DNA of 64,000 nt from Thermoplasmata archaeon (GCA_027315165.1 DAHUYN010000001.1:62001-126000); one strand, 5' to 3'. Positions 8,241 through 17,557 are shown, counted from the first letter of the stretch. The notes: generated from the sequence alone by a model not told the origin. Numbers and translations: made by a program.

Positions 8241-9356
8241 CTACGTCTCGAGGTTCGCGTCGATCTCCCCGGTGGGGCCGCTCGCCCTCGTCGGCCGGGG
8301 CAGCGGTTGGGAGAGGTCGACGATCGGGACCTTCCGTGCGATCTCGCGCGCCATCGCGCTGCAGCTCGAGGGCGGCACGGGCCGCTGCGTGTAGCCGGGC
8401 AACGCCAGGTCGTAGGTGACGACCTTCTTCTCGGCGATCGTCTCCCACACGGCGCGCCAGACGCGGTCCGCCGCCTCGCGCTCGCCGAGGTGTCGCAAGA
8501 GCAGCTCGACGCACAGGATCTCGGCGACGGGGTTCGCCTTGTCCTGCCCGGCGTACTTCGGCGCCGAGCCGTGCACCGGCTCGAACACCGCGATCTTCTC
8601 GCCGTAGAGGGCCCCCGGCGCGACCCCGAGGCCCCCCGCGAGACCCGCGCAGAGGTCGGAGAGGATGTCGCCGAAGAGGTTCGTCGTCACGATGACGTCG
8701 TACTCCTCCGGTTTCTTCACGAGCTGCATGCACATGTTGTCGACGAGCCGCTCGTCCGAGGGGATCGACGGGTACTCCGCGGCGACGGCGCGGAACGCCT
8801 GCTGGAAGAGCGCCCCGGTCGTCTTCATGATGTTCGCCTTGTGGACGGCCGTGACCCGCCGGCGCTTCTCGCGCCGCGCGAGCTCGAACGCGAAGCGGGC
8901 GATCCGGTCCGAGGCCTTTCGCGTGATCACGTTGACCGTCTCGGCGGCCGAGTGGTCGCGGTCGACCCAGTGCTCGACCCCCGAGTAGAGCCCCTCCGTC
9001 GCTTCCCGCACGACGACGAGGTCGGTCTCGGGGAACCGGGTCCCCTCGCCCGCGATCGCCCGCGCGGGGCGCACCGAGGCGTAGAGGTCGAGCTGCTGGC
9101 GGAGGGCGACGTTGACCGAACGGAAGCCGCCGCCGATCGGGGTCGTGATGGGTCCCTTGAGGGCGAGCCGGTTGCGTCGCACCGAGTCGAGGACCTCGTC
9201 GGGGAGCGGCGTTCCCGAGCGCTGGATCGCGGCCTCGCCCGCCTCGACGACGTCCCAGTCGATCGAGACGCCGGTCGCCTCGGCGACGACGCGCGCGGCG
9301 TTCGTGACCTCCGGTCCGATCCCGTCGCCCGGGATCAGCGTGACCCTCGTGCCCAT
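8241..9356 (-). CDS. icd: Isocitrate dehydrogenase (NADP-type signature)
   Basis: A 371-aa member of the isocitrate/isopropylmalate dehydrogenase family. It has PGDGIGPE at residues 9-16 and a substrate-binding [18 protein letters not shown] segment matching isocitrate dehydrogenases rather than IPMDH. The Mg-binding [10 protein letters not shown] is also present. The coenzyme loop reads [12 protein letters not shown]; in E. coli Icd the equivalent Lys-Tyr pair grips the 2'-phosphate of NADP, whereas NAD-type enzymes carry Asp-Ile there. The enzyme makes 2-oxoglutarate and NADPH in the TCA cycle. Part of the catalytic loop ([13 protein letters not shown]) is closer to the NAD/IPMDH branch. 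Confidence 0.88.
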   Translation of the reverse strand: MGTRVTLIPGDGIGPEVTNAARVVAEATGVSIDWDVVEAGEAAIQRSGTPLPDEVLDSVRRNRLALKGPITTPIGGGFRSVNVALRQQLDLYASVRPARAIAGEGTRFPETDLVVVREATEGLYSGVEHWVDRDHSAAETVNVITRKASDRIARFAFELARREKRRRVTAVHKANIMKTTGALFQQAFRAVAAEYPSIPSDERLVDNMCMQLVKKPEEYDVIVTTNLFGDILSDLCAGLAGGLGVAPGALYGEKIAVFEPVHGSAPKYAGQDKANPVAEILCVELLLRHLGEREAADRVWRAVWETIAEKKVVTYDLALPGYTQRPVPPSSCSAMAREIARKVPIVDLSQPLPRPTRASGPTGEIDANLET

Positions 9357-9411
9357 CGAAGCTCCCTCGGGCGGCGGACGCGCGCCGCCGCATAAGGCGT
9401 TTGAGCCGGCC

Positions 9412-10332
9412 TCAAGGCGACCGGGGCGCGGCGGCCGGCGGGCCGAGCGCGAGGTCTCCGAGGAGCCGACGTAGGACGACGTCGCGGACCGCCTCGGGCC
9501 TCGGCTCGCGGGTCCAGACGCAGGCGACGGCGTCCCAGGAGGCGACGCCGAGGTCGGCGACCTCGAGGGTCGGCGTCGTCAGGCCCGAGCCGGGCGGGGC
9601 GAGCTCCGGGCGGAGGGCGGCGAGCGACGCCTCGACGCGGGCGAGCGGGATCGCGTGGGGGAGGGTCACGCGGACCCGTACGAGGTGCGGCTCCGTCGGC
9701 TCGTGGCGGACGATGAGCGAGCCGAAGGCCACCGAGCTCGGCACTCGAGCCTGCTGACCGCTGTCGAGGCGGACGACGGTGTAGAGGAGCTCGATGTCCT
9801 CGACGGTCCCGGAGTAGACGGGGTACATCGCCTCGTGCGGGTACGACGGCCAGATGACCCCGTAGTTGCCCGGGACGAGGCTCACGCGCTGGCCGACGAC
9901 GAACGGCCGGCCGAGGACGATCATGAAGCCGCTGAAGACGTTCGTGAGGACCGTCTGGCTCGCGAGGCCGATGACGATGGCCGCGAAGGCGCTTCCGAGG
10001 AAGACGCTCTCGAGCGAGACGCCGAAGATGTGCAGGAGCGCGAGGAGCACCGCGATCGCCACGATCGCGTCGACGAACAGCCCCACGGCCCCGGCATGAC
10101 GGGCCGTCCGCTCGCGCACGAGCGACCGGCGCACCGTCGAGGTGAACGACCGGGCGACGAGGACGCCGAGGAGCACGACGAGCCCCGCCTCGATGAGCTG
10201 GATCTGCAGGGGCGGGAAGGTGCCGAAGAGGCGCTCGCTGACGAGGAAGAGGACGTAGGCGGCGATCCCGACCCCGATCGCCACGATCAGCCCGCGCACC
10301 AGATGGCGGACCTCGCCGCCCGACTGCGCCAC
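9412..10332 (-). CDS. mscS: Small-conductance mechanosensitive channel, MscS family
   Basis: A 306-aa protein with transmembrane segments at about residues 13-33, 46-62 and 86-105. The pore-lining TM3 follows as a Gly/Ala-rich helix ([25 protein letters not shown], about 111-135). The beta domain follows ([13 protein letters not shown]), then an alpha/beta C-terminal part with the usual [13 protein letters not shown] strand. It opens under membrane tension to release solutes in hypo-osmotic shock. It is divergent from the Cdc6-like gene with a 90-nt gap that holds a perfect inverted repeat. Confidence 0.88.
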   Translation of the reverse strand: MAQSGGEVRHLVRGLIVAIGVGIAAYVLFLVSERLFGTFPPLQIQLIEAGLVVLLGVLVARSFTSTVRRSLVRERTARHAGAVGLFVDAIVAIAVLLALLHIFGVSLESVFLGSAFAAIVIGLASQTVLTNVFSGFMIVLGRPFVVGQRVSLVPGNYGVIWPSYPHEAMYPVYSGTVEDIELLYTVVRLDSGQQARVPSSVAFGSLIVRHEPTEPHLVRVRVTLPHAIPLARVEASLAALRPELAPPGSGLTTPTLEVADLGVASWDAVACVWTREPRPEAVRDVVLRRLLGDLALGPPAAAPRSP

Positions 10333-10382
10333 GGCCTCCCGACGGCCCTTCGACCTTAGGCTTATCGAGCGTGAAAGATGGA

Positions 10383-10402
10383 ACTATAAGATTTCTTATA
10401 GT
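10383..10402. promoter_or_regulatory. Perfect AT-rich inverted repeat upstream of the Cdc6-like gene
   Basis: Two 8-bp arms, ACTATAAG and CTTATAGT, are exact inverted copies separated by ATTT. The element is one of the most AT-rich stretches in the window. The right arm is centred about 24 nt before ATG 10422, so it can act as the TATA box of the Cdc6-like gene. The left arm reads as a TATA box toward mscS. It could be a bidirectional promoter, an operator overlapping the promoter, or an origin-related element. Confidence 0.6.
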
Positions 10403-10421
10403 CGTAGGATTTCCCAGTGTC

Positions 10422-11543
10422 ATGCTCTCCGTCCCGCACCCCGAGGTCCTCCACCACGACTTCGTCCCGCCGGTGCTGCGCTACCGCGCCCCCGAGCTCG
10501 AGCGGCTCCACGAGGCGCTGCGGGCACCCGGAGGCGCCGGCGGCGTCGCCTGGGTCACCGGGCCCGAGGGCAGCGGGAGCTCGGCGCTCGCGCGGCTCGC
10601 GGCCCGGCGCTGCGCCGAGGAGCTCCGCCGGGAGGCACCGGGCGCGCCCGCCCCGCTCGTCGCGGCGGTTCGAGTCCGCTGGTGCCACGGGTCGCAGAGC
10701 CTCGCGGCGGCCCTCCTCCAGCACCTCGATGACGGGTTCCACCCGACGGGGTTCCCGACGAACGAGATCCTCGCCGGGTTCGTCCGGCGGCTCCGGCGCG
10801 AGGGGCGGGCCGGCATCGTCGTCCTCGACGACATCGGCCGGTCCGCGCCGGACCTGCGCCCGGTCCTCCGCGCGGTCCTCTCTCCCGAGCGGTTCCTCCC
10901 CGAGGGCGTCGACGAGCCCCCCTGTCTCCGGCTCCTCCTCGCCGGGGCCCAAGAGGCGGCCGGCGCCTGGAGCCAGGTCGGGACGCTCGCTCCACCGACC
11001 GTCGAGCGCGTCGAGCTGTCGCCGTACGGGCCGAGGGAGCTCGAGGCGATCGTGCGGGACCGCCTCGAGCGCGCCCTCGGCCGCTCGGCCCCCGAACCGC
11101 TCGCGACCGAGGTCGCGGCGCGGGCGGCGCGCGAGGGAGGCGGGGCCTCGCGGGCCTTGGAGTTGCTACGGCGTCGTCTCCTCTCGGACGCCTCGGCGTC
11201 GGTGCGGCCCACCCTGCGGCTCGCGCCGGGGGACAACGCGCTCGCGCTCGAGCCGCATCTCGTCGCGGCCCTCGACCGGGCGGTCGGCGTCTCGACCGCG
11301 TCGCTCGGCGAGCTGAGGGCGTGGGAGGCGCGGCTGGCGCGCGAGCAGGGGGTGCGACCGCTGCCGCTGACGACGATGTGGCGTCGTCTCCTCAAGCTCG
11401 AGGCGATGGGCCTCTTGCGTCGCTCCGTGCGCCCGGGTGGGCCCGGCGGGACCCGTTCGACCCTCGAGCTGCTCACTCCGGTGGCGGAGTGGCCGGTTCG
11501 CCGGGCTCCGTCGCGAAGTCGTCCAGGCGTCGGCCTCGCCTAG
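10422..11543 (+). CDS. Cdc6/Orc1-like AAA protein with degenerate Walker A
   Basis: A protein of 373 aa from ATG 10422 (an upstream GTG/ATG extension would cross the promoter element). The layout follows archaeal Orc1/Cdc6: a RAPELERL entry helix, a P-loop, a FPTNEILAGFVRRLRREGRAG segment, Walker B VVLDDI at residues 133-138, a sensor-2-like GGASRAL, and a C-terminal winged helix (from about residue 290). The P-loop reads GPEGSGSS (47-54), with Ser in place of the catalytic Lys, so ATP binding is probably lost or weakened. It may be a paralogue that binds origins without ATP switching, or a regulator. The last 71 nt overlap convergent hel308. Confidence 0.65.
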   Translation: MLSVPHPEVLHHDFVPPVLRYRAPELERLHEALRAPGGAGGVAWVTGPEGSGSSALARLAARRCAEELRREAPGAPAPLVAAVRVRWCHGSQSLAAALLQHLDDGFHPTGFPTNEILAGFVRRLRREGRAGIVVLDDIGRSAPDLRPVLRAVLSPERFLPEGVDEPPCLRLLLAGAQEAAGAWSQVGTLAPPTVERVELSPYGPRELEAIVRDRLERALGRSAPEPLATEVAARAAREGGGASRALELLRRRLLSDASASVRPTLRLAPGDNALALEPHLVAALDRAVGVSTASLGELRAWEARLAREQGVRPLPLTTMWRRLLKLEAMGLLRRSVRPGGPGGTRSTLELLTPVAEWPVRRAPSRSRPGVGLA

Positions 11544-13809
11544 CGGATCGGGGCGGCCCGAGCGCGGGCGGCGCCGGCATCGGCGTCGCCGCCGGCGGCG
11601 GTCCCGACGGCGGGACCCCGGCCTTCGCCCGAGGGTGGTGGACCTCCCGGAGGATCATCTCGGCGAGCCTCGGCGACCGGAGCGCCTGCGCAACGCGGTC
11701 CACCGGTGCCGACCGGAGCGAGTCGCGGTCGTGGAAGCCGGCCTGGAAGAGCGCTCGGGCCCGGGCCCGCCCGACCCCACGCAGGTGGACGAGGTCGAGG
11801 AGCTCCTCGCGGATGCCGTAGCGCACACGGAGCGAGAGCTCCTCGACGGGCCGCGCGAGCCGGCGCTGGTAGCGGTTGGCGAGCCGCGAGGTGCCGAAGA
11901 GCAGCCACTCGGCGTCCTCGACCTTGGCCCGAAGGTCGCCGGCGCCGATCCCGTAGCGCTCCGAGATCTCGACGATCGGCGTCTCCGCGATCCACGCCTC
12001 GAGGACCTCCGCCGTCTTCAGGGTCGCGAGGAACAGGTCGAGCGGGACCGAGTACGGTTCCTCCTCGGCCTTGGCGAGGAGCTCGGGCTCCTCTTCGGTA
12101 TAGCGACCGAGGAACGCCCGCTCCTCCCCCCGTCGCAGGAACAGGGGAGGGAGGTCCGGCGTCGCCGCGATCGCATGGAGGAGCGGGAAGACACCGACCC
12201 CGAACGGCGCCCGCTCGAGCGCGCGCCGGATCAGGACGGCGCTCAGGGGGTCGAGATAGAGCTCCGAGGTGAGCGCGCCGAACGGCGTCGCGCGGAGCGC
12301 CTTCTCCGGCTCGAGGAGGCCGTTCTCCTCGAGGAAGGCGCGGACCTTGCCGACGGTGAAGGCGAGCTCCGAGACGGGCAGCGTGTGGCCGTAGAACGTC
12401 TCGCCGAAGAACGCCTCGAGCTCCGCCTCCGTCGAGACCTCGCCGCTCGCGACGAGCGCGAGGAGGTGCATCCTCAGCGCCGGCTCGGCCGCGAGGTGGG
12501 ACCGGACCTGCTCCGGCGGAGCGGAGAGGTACTCGTCGAGGAAGCGCTCTGCCTCCTCGACCGAGCGGGCGAGGAGGACGGCCTCGCCCTCGCGGTCGAA
12601 CCGCGGCCGCCCGGCGCGGCCGCACATCTGCTGGATCTCGAGCGCCGGGATCGGCGCCTGCCCGCCCACGCGATCGTCGTAGCGGTGGGTGTCGCGAACG
12701 ATGACGCGCCGGGCGGGGAGGTTGATCCCCGCAGCGAGCGTCGGCGTGGCGACGAGCGCCTTGAGGATGCGGTCCCGGAACGCGCGCTCGACGACGCGCC
12801 GTTCCGGGTTCGTGAGCGAGGCGTTGTGGAAGGCGATCCCGTCCGGAAGGAGGTGCCCGAGTCGCCGGATCCCCTCGGTCTCCTCCTCCGAGACCTGGCC
12901 GAGCTCCTCGCGCGCCCGGACCGCCTCGTCCCGCCCCCGACGGTCGAGGAGGCCGCGGACCGTCGGCGCGAGCGCTTCCGCGACCTGCTCCGAGGCCTTC
13001 CGCGTGTTGACGAAGACGAGCGCCTGTCCCCCGTCCTCGATCACCGTGCGCACGAGGCGGGGCAGTGCGTCTCCCGGTCCCGGCACCCGACGGTTCGTGA
13101 GGTCCGTGAACGTGATCGTCCCATCGTGGTAGACGCCCGAGCGGAGCGGGACGGGCCGGAACTCGCTCGCGATGTGGCGGGCGCGCATCCATTCGGCGAG
13201 CTCGACGGAGTTGCCCACCGTCGCGCTGAGCGCGATCAGCTGGAGCTCGGGGTGCGCTCGACGCAGCCGCGTGAGGCTCACCTCGAGGGTGGGGCCCCGG
13301 TCCGGGTCCCGCAGGAGGTGGACCTCGTCGGCCACGACGCAGCCGAGCCGGTCGAGCCACGGGCTCCCGCGTCGGAGGAGGGCGTCGGCCTTCTCGGAGG
13401 TCGCGACGAGGATGTCGAGCTTCTCGAGCGTGGCGCTGGGCAGGTCGAAGTCGCCGATCGAGATCCCGACGCGCAGACCGAGGCGCTCGAACGCCTGGAG
13501 CTCCTCGTGCTTCTCCTGCGCGAGGGCCCGGAGCGGGACCAGGTAGAGCCCCGTCCGGTGGTGGCGGGCCGCACGGACGAGGCCGAGGTAGGCGACGAGC
13601 GATTTCCCCGAGGCCGTCGGACAGGCCAGCAGGACGCTCTCGCCGTTGAGCACGGGGCCGAGGGCTTCCGCCTGCGGCGGGTACAGCGCTTGGATCCCCT
13701 GCTCCTCGAGGACGGAACGGACCTCCGGCTCGAGCGGGAGCGTATCGAGGGAGACGCGCGCCTCCGGGTCGACCGGAGAGGGAGCGCCGGCCTTCGGCGG
13801 GGGGGTCAC
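11473..13809 (-). CDS. hel308: Ski2-like DNA helicase Hel308
   Basis: A 778-aa superfamily 2 helicase. It shows the Q-motif PPQAEAL (Gln46), Walker A CPTASGKS at 63-70, the DEVH box at 161-164, motif III SATVGN, motif IV VFVNTRKASE and motif VI QMCGRAGRPRFD. Winged-helix and ratchet domains follow, then an HhH segment (LLDLVHLRGVGRARARALFQAG). Hel308 unwinds the lagging strand at stalled forks. The Arg-rich tail ends near RRLDDF, which could be a weak PCNA-binding-like motif. The C-terminal 71 nt are antisense to the Cdc6-like gene. Confidence 0.93.
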   Translation of the reverse strand: MTPPPKAGAPSPVDPEARVSLDTLPLEPEVRSVLEEQGIQALYPPQAEALGPVLNGESVLLACPTASGKSLVAYLGLVRAARHHRTGLYLVPLRALAQEKHEELQAFERLGLRVGISIGDFDLPSATLEKLDILVATSEKADALLRRGSPWLDRLGCVVADEVHLLRDPDRGPTLEVSLTRLRRAHPELQLIALSATVGNSVELAEWMRARHIASEFRPVPLRSGVYHDGTITFTDLTNRRVPGPGDALPRLVRTVIEDGGQALVFVNTRKASEQVAEALAPTVRGLLDRRGRDEAVRAREELGQVSEEETEGIRRLGHLLPDGIAFHNASLTNPERRVVERAFRDRILKALVATPTLAAGINLPARRVIVRDTHRYDDRVGGQAPIPALEIQQMCGRAGRPRFDREGEAVLLARSVEEAERFLDEYLSAPPEQVRSHLAAEPALRMHLLALVASGEVSTEAELEAFFGETFYGHTLPVSELAFTVGKVRAFLEENGLLEPEKALRATPFGALTSELYLDPLSAVLIRRALERAPFGVGVFPLLHAIAATPDLPPLFLRRGEERAFLGRYTEEEPELLAKAEEEPYSVPLDLFLATLKTAEVLEAWIAETPIVEISERYGIGAGDLRAKVEDAEWLLFGTSRLANRYQRRLARPVEELSLRVRYGIREELLDLVHLRGVGRARARALFQAGFHDRDSLRSAPVDRVAQALRSPRLAEMILREVHHPRAKAGVPPSGPPPAATPMPAPPALGPPRSARRGRRLDDFATEPGEPATPPPE

Positions 13810-13856
13810 GAGGGTCCGAGCCGGTCGTCGTACTAAGCGTTACGTCGGCCGGACCG

Positions 13857-14975
13857 TCACCGACCCAGGAGCGCCCGTCCGAGGATGAGCTCCTGGATCT
13901 CGGTCGTCCCCTCGACGATCGGGAAGACGCGGGCGTCGCGGAGCAGCCGCTCGGGGGCGGCGCCGCGCCGGACCCCCTCCCATCCCGCGATCTCAACGCC
14001 CTTCGAGGCGATCCGGAAGGCCGCCTGAGAGGCGTACAGCTTCGCGGCCGACGCCGCCTCGACGAACGGGACCCCGTCGTCCTTCCGGCGGGCGGCGTCG
14101 GAGACGAGGGCCGAGGCCGCCTGCAGGTCGACGAAGGCGCGCGCGACGAGCGTGCGGGTCGCGTCGTCCGGCGCGCGCGAGGCCCGGCGCTGCATCTCCT
14201 CGAAGGCGGCCCGCGCGACGCCGAGGGCGCAGGAGGCGATCCCGACGCGACCGCCCGTGAGGGCTCCGAGGGCGACCTTGAGGCCCTCGCCCTCGCGGCC
14301 GAGGAGGGCGTCCTCCGGTAGGCGCGCCCCGTCGAGCACGAGCTCGTTCGTCTCGCTCCCGCGAAGGCCGAGCTTGTCGAGGTGCTGCGCGATCGAGAAC
14401 CCGCGCGTCCCCTTGCGCAGGAGGAACGCCGAGATCCCCTTCGTCCCTTGGGCCGGGTCCCGCGTCGCGAAGACGAGGAGGAGGTCGGCGCTCGCGGCGT
14501 TCGTGATGAACATCTTGCTCCCCGTGAGCACGAAACCGTCCCGGGTCCGCTCGTAGCGCGTGGCCAGGTGCGCGGTGTCCGAGCCGACGGAAGGCTCGGT
14601 GAGACCGAAGGCGCCGAGCCAGCGCCCCTCGGCGAGCGGCCGGAGGTAGGCCTCCCTCTGCGCGTCGGTCCCCCAGGTGAGGACCGGGGCGGCGGCGACG
14701 GAGAGGTGGACCGAGACGAGCGTCGCGGCGGCGGCGCTCTCGGCCGCCAGCTCTTCGAGCACGGCGACGATCTCGCGGGCGCCGCCGCCGGCGCCCCCCC
14801 ACGAGGGCGGAACGCCGAGGCCCAGGAACCGCTCCTCACGAAGCCGGGCGAGCAGGTCGCTCGGAGCCCGGTCCTCGCGGTCGGCGGCCTCGGCCGTGGG
14901 CCTCAGGTACTCGCGCGCGAACCGGCGAGCCCGCTCGCGCCACCCGGCGGCGTCGGTCCGGCTCTCGCCCGCCAC
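13857..14975 (-). CDS. acd: Acyl-CoA dehydrogenase
   Basis: A 372-aa flavoprotein. The ACAD signature GAFGLTEPSVGSD and the FAD-binding FITNAASAD segment lie in the middle domain. A second helical domain follows, and the C-terminal IVEGTTEIQELILGR stretch carries the usual catalytic glutamate position. It oxidises acyl-CoA to the enoyl-CoA. No other beta-oxidation gene, electron transfer flavoprotein or acyl-CoA ligase is nearby, so chain length and pathway (fatty acid or branched-chain amino acid) cannot be told. It is divergent from rqcH with a 63-nt gap. Confidence 0.92.
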   Translation of the reverse strand: MAGESRTDAAGWRERARRFAREYLRPTAEAADREDRAPSDLLARLREERFLGLGVPPSWGGAGGGAREIVAVLEELAAESAAAATLVSVHLSVAAAPVLTWGTDAQREAYLRPLAEGRWLGAFGLTEPSVGSDTAHLATRYERTRDGFVLTGSKMFITNAASADLLLVFATRDPAQGTKGISAFLLRKGTRGFSIAQHLDKLGLRGSETNELVLDGARLPEDALLGREGEGLKVALGALTGGRVGIASCALGVARAAFEEMQRRASRAPDDATRTLVARAFVDLQAASALVSDAARRKDDGVPFVEAASAAKLYASQAAFRIASKGVEIAGWEGVRRGAAPERLLRDARVFPIVEGTTEIQELILGRALLGR

Positions 14976-15038
14976 GGTCGCCGAGGAGCTCGCTCAAGAC
15001 TTAAGCGATGTCGCCCGGTGGCGCCGCGAGGGGTCGCG

Positions 15039-16934
15039 GTGGCCGAGGCAACGCTCCCGGGCAAGGATCGCTTCACCTCTCTCGACACCCTCGCTTTCGC
15101 GCGAGAGCTCCGCGGGATCGGTCGGGCGTTCGTCGACAAGGCCTTCGACGCACCGGGGGGTGGCTACGCGATCGCGCTCCGCTCTCCGACGCAGGGCCGG
15201 CGCGAGCTCCGGCTCTTCCCCGGCCGCTACGCCGCGTTGGTCCCGGAGCGGAGCCTCCACCCGGAAGAGCCGGGGTCGGTGGCCCGCGAGCTTCGACGGC
15301 TGCTCTCGGGGGCCTCGATCGCGGAGGTGCCGGACCCCGGCGGGGAGCGATACCTCGAGATCGTCCTCCGACGAGGGGACGTCCCCGAGCCGCTCACGCT
15401 CGCGGTCGAGCTGTTCGGCAGCGGGAACCTCCTCATCGCCCGCGGACCGCGCCTCGTGGCCGTCGCGCACCCGAAGACCTGGGCGCATCGCAGCGTGCGC
15501 GTCGGGGCCGACTACGTGCGCCCGCCGTCCCGGGGGAGCCCGTTCTCGAAGGGCGTGAGCGAGCTCGAGGCGGCGCTCGCGCAGTCGCGCACGGACCGCG
15601 TGAGCACGCTCGCGGCGCGACTGACCCTCGGAGGCCCGATCGCGGAGGAGGTGCTTGCGCGCGCCGGGCTCGACGGGAGGGCTCCCGCGCCCGTCGACGC
15701 GGCGTCGACCGCGCCGTCGATCCATCGTGCCCTCTCCGAGCTGCTCACGGAGGTCGGCGAGGCGCCGCACGGCTACCTCTATGCGCGCGGCGAGGAGCTC
15801 CTCGACGTGGAGCCGTTCGCTTCCGTGCGCTGGGCCCGGGACCCGACGGTCCGGCGCGAGGAGCTCACGACGTTCTCGGAGGCGGTCGAGCGGTACTTCG
15901 CCGCGCAGCTCCCGCGCGTCGCGCCTCCGGCCCCCGACCCCCGCGTGGCGCAGCGGGCCGAGCTCGAGCGACAGCGCGAGCGCCAGTTTGGGGCCATCGA
16001 GCAGCTCGAGGGCGAGGTGCAGCGGTTGAACGGCCTCGCCGAGTCCCTCTACGCGAACTACGAGGCGTTCGAGGCCCGACGTGTCGAGGCCCTCGGCCGC
16101 GGCGCGACGGGCACGGTCGCGCTCGCGGTCGGCCCCGTCGAGGTCGCGGTCCGGGTCGAGGAGCCGCTCGAGGTCTCCGCGCGAGCGCTCTACGACGAGG
16201 CGAAGGTGCTGCAGCGCAAGCTCAAGGGGGCCCGAGAGGCGCTCGTCGACTCGGACAAGCGCCTCGCGGAGCCGCTCCCCGAGGCAGCGCCCCGGATCGA
16301 GGCGGCCGAGGCCCGCGCCGCGCGACCGCTCTGGTTCGAGCGCTACCGCTGGTTCCTCTCGAGCGAAGGGCTCCTCGTCGTCGGGGGCCGCGACGCGGCG
16401 TCGAACGACCTCATCGTCCGACGGTACCTACGGCCGAAGGACCGGTACGTCCACGCCGACGTCCACGGAGCCCCGAGCGTCGTCGTCAAGCATCTCGAGG
16501 GCGGAGAGGCCGAGCCGACGGAGGCGACGATGCGGGAGGCCGGGCAGTTCTCCGTCTGTTTCTCGAAGGCGTGGCGCGCGGGCCTCGCCGCGACCTCGGC
16601 GTTCTGGGTGACGCCCGAGCAGGTCTCGAAATCCGGGGCGAGCGGCGAGTTCGTCGCGCGCGGGGCGTGGGTGATCCACGGCACGAAGCACGCGATGCCC
16701 GACCTGCCGACGGAGCTCGCGCTCGGGACGGTCGAGGTTCAGGGCCGCACGCTCTGGTGCGCGTCGCCGCCGGCCGCGCTGCGGGCCCGCGGGCGGGTCC
16801 GGTACCTGCTGTCACCGGGAGAGGAGCGCGAGCGGCCCGTGCTCGAGGTCGAGCTGGCGGGCGCGCTCGGCATCTCCCGGTCGCGGCTCCAGGCGCTGCT
16901 CCCGGCCGGCGGGCTCGTCGCCCGGCCGGCGTAG
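15039..16934 (+). CDS. rqcH: RqcH/NEMF ribosome quality-control protein (NFACT-N, coiled coil, NFACT-R)
   Basis: A protein of 631 aa from GTG 15039 (the first in-frame start followed by family-like sequence). The N-terminal NFACT-N domain begins FTSLDTLAFARELR and covers about 180 residues. A charged coiled coil follows (about 310-420, RAELERQRERQFGAIEQLE). The NFACT-R/DUF814 domain shows GGRDAASNDLIVRRYL and YVHADVHGAPS, then a short C-terminal beta region. In bacteria and archaea this protein binds obstructed large subunits with peptidyl-tRNA and adds Ala tails to mark stalled nascent chains. The 3' end overlaps a convergent zinc-finger gene by 196 nt. Confidence 0.92.
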   Translation: MAEATLPGKDRFTSLDTLAFARELRGIGRAFVDKAFDAPGGGYAIALRSPTQGRRELRLFPGRYAALVPERSLHPEEPGSVARELRRLLSGASIAEVPDPGGERYLEIVLRRGDVPEPLTLAVELFGSGNLLIARGPRLVAVAHPKTWAHRSVRVGADYVRPPSRGSPFSKGVSELEAALAQSRTDRVSTLAARLTLGGPIAEEVLARAGLDGRAPAPVDAASTAPSIHRALSELLTEVGEAPHGYLYARGEELLDVEPFASVRWARDPTVRREELTTFSEAVERYFAAQLPRVAPPAPDPRVAQRAELERQRERQFGAIEQLEGEVQRLNGLAESLYANYEAFEARRVEALGRGATGTVALAVGPVEVAVRVEEPLEVSARALYDEAKVLQRKLKGAREALVDSDKRLAEPLPEAAPRIEAAEARAARPLWFERYRWFLSSEGLLVVGGRDAASNDLIVRRYLRPKDRYVHADVHGAPSVVVKHLEGGEAEPTEATMREAGQFSVCFSKAWRAGLAATSAFWVTPEQVSKSGASGEFVARGAWVIHGTKHAMPDLPTELALGTVEVQGRTLWCASPPAALRARGRVRYLLSPGEERERPVLEVELAGALGISRSRLQALLPAGGLVARPA

Positions 16935-17557
16935 ACCCGCTGGACGAGGTGCGCGGGGAACGACGCCCCCTCGTGGTGCAGCGTCTGGCCCGCGGCGCGG
17001 AGGGCCCGGATGCGGTAGGCGCGGCCCTCCACCGAGAGCGGTCCGCCGACCTCGAGGACAGCTCCCTCGGGCATCTCGAGGACGAGCGAGCGGGTCCTCC
17101 GCCCCTGCACGAGCGAGACCGCCACGCGCGCGCCGTGCTGTCGCGTGGCCCAGATCGTCGCGACCTCGTCGGCGCGCGCCTCGCCGACGTCGCGGCCCGC
17201 GCGCGTCTCGAGCCGCCGGATGCGGTGGCGATGACCGGGGACGTCGGAGCCGATCTGCAGCCGCTGGTGCGCGGGCAGTCGTACCGAGCCCGCGACCGAG
17301 ACTCGACCCTCGGAGAGCACCTCGGCGACCTCGACCTCCCGCTCCGGCTCGGACCGGAACCGGTGCGTGAGCCCACACGCTCGGCACCGGGCCAGGCCCT
17401 GGACCGCGGCGTCCGCGCCCGCGCCCGGCTGGTCGAGCCGGAGGACGCGGTGCTCCGTCTCCTGGCCGCAGGCGTCGCAGTAGACCTCGGCGGCGTGAAC
17501 CGCGGGCCGACGAGCGGCCCCGGCAGGCCTGCGGGGGCTCACGGGGGGATCGGCCAT
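16739..17557 (-). CDS. HVO_0476-family zinc-finger protein with long antisense tail
   Basis: A protein of 272 aa from ATG 17557. A CDACGQETEHRVLRL motif and a CRACGLTHRF motif form one four-Cys zinc site in the first 70 residues. A region rich in beta strands follows (VEVAEVLSEGRVSV, VATIWATRQHG, LVLEMPEGAVLEVGG), ending at QRVYAGR, where homologous small archaeal proteins seem to end. After that, about 65 codons rich in Arg/Ser/Pro run antisense to the end of rqcH. This tail is probably a lost stop codon rather than a domain. Function unknown; the family is conserved in Euryarchaeota. Confidence 0.7.
   Translation of the reverse strand: MADPPVSPRRPAGAARRPAVHAAEVYCDACGQETEHRVLRLDQPGAGADAAVQGLARCRACGLTHRFRSEPEREVEVAEVLSEGRVSVAGSVRLPAHQRLQIGSDVPGHRHRIRRLETRAGRDVGEARADEVATIWATRQHGARVAVSLVQGRRTRSLVLEMPEGAVLEVGGPLSVEGRAYRIRALRAAGQTLHHEGASFPAHLVQRVYAGRATSPPAGSSAWSRDREMPSAPASSTSSTGRSRSSPGDSRYRTRPRARSAAGGDAHQSVRP

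Noticed and set aside
10403-10424. mini-ORB origin site before the Cdc6-like gene
   Set aside because: TTCCCAGTG only partly resembles the known ORB core and lacks the following GAAAC.
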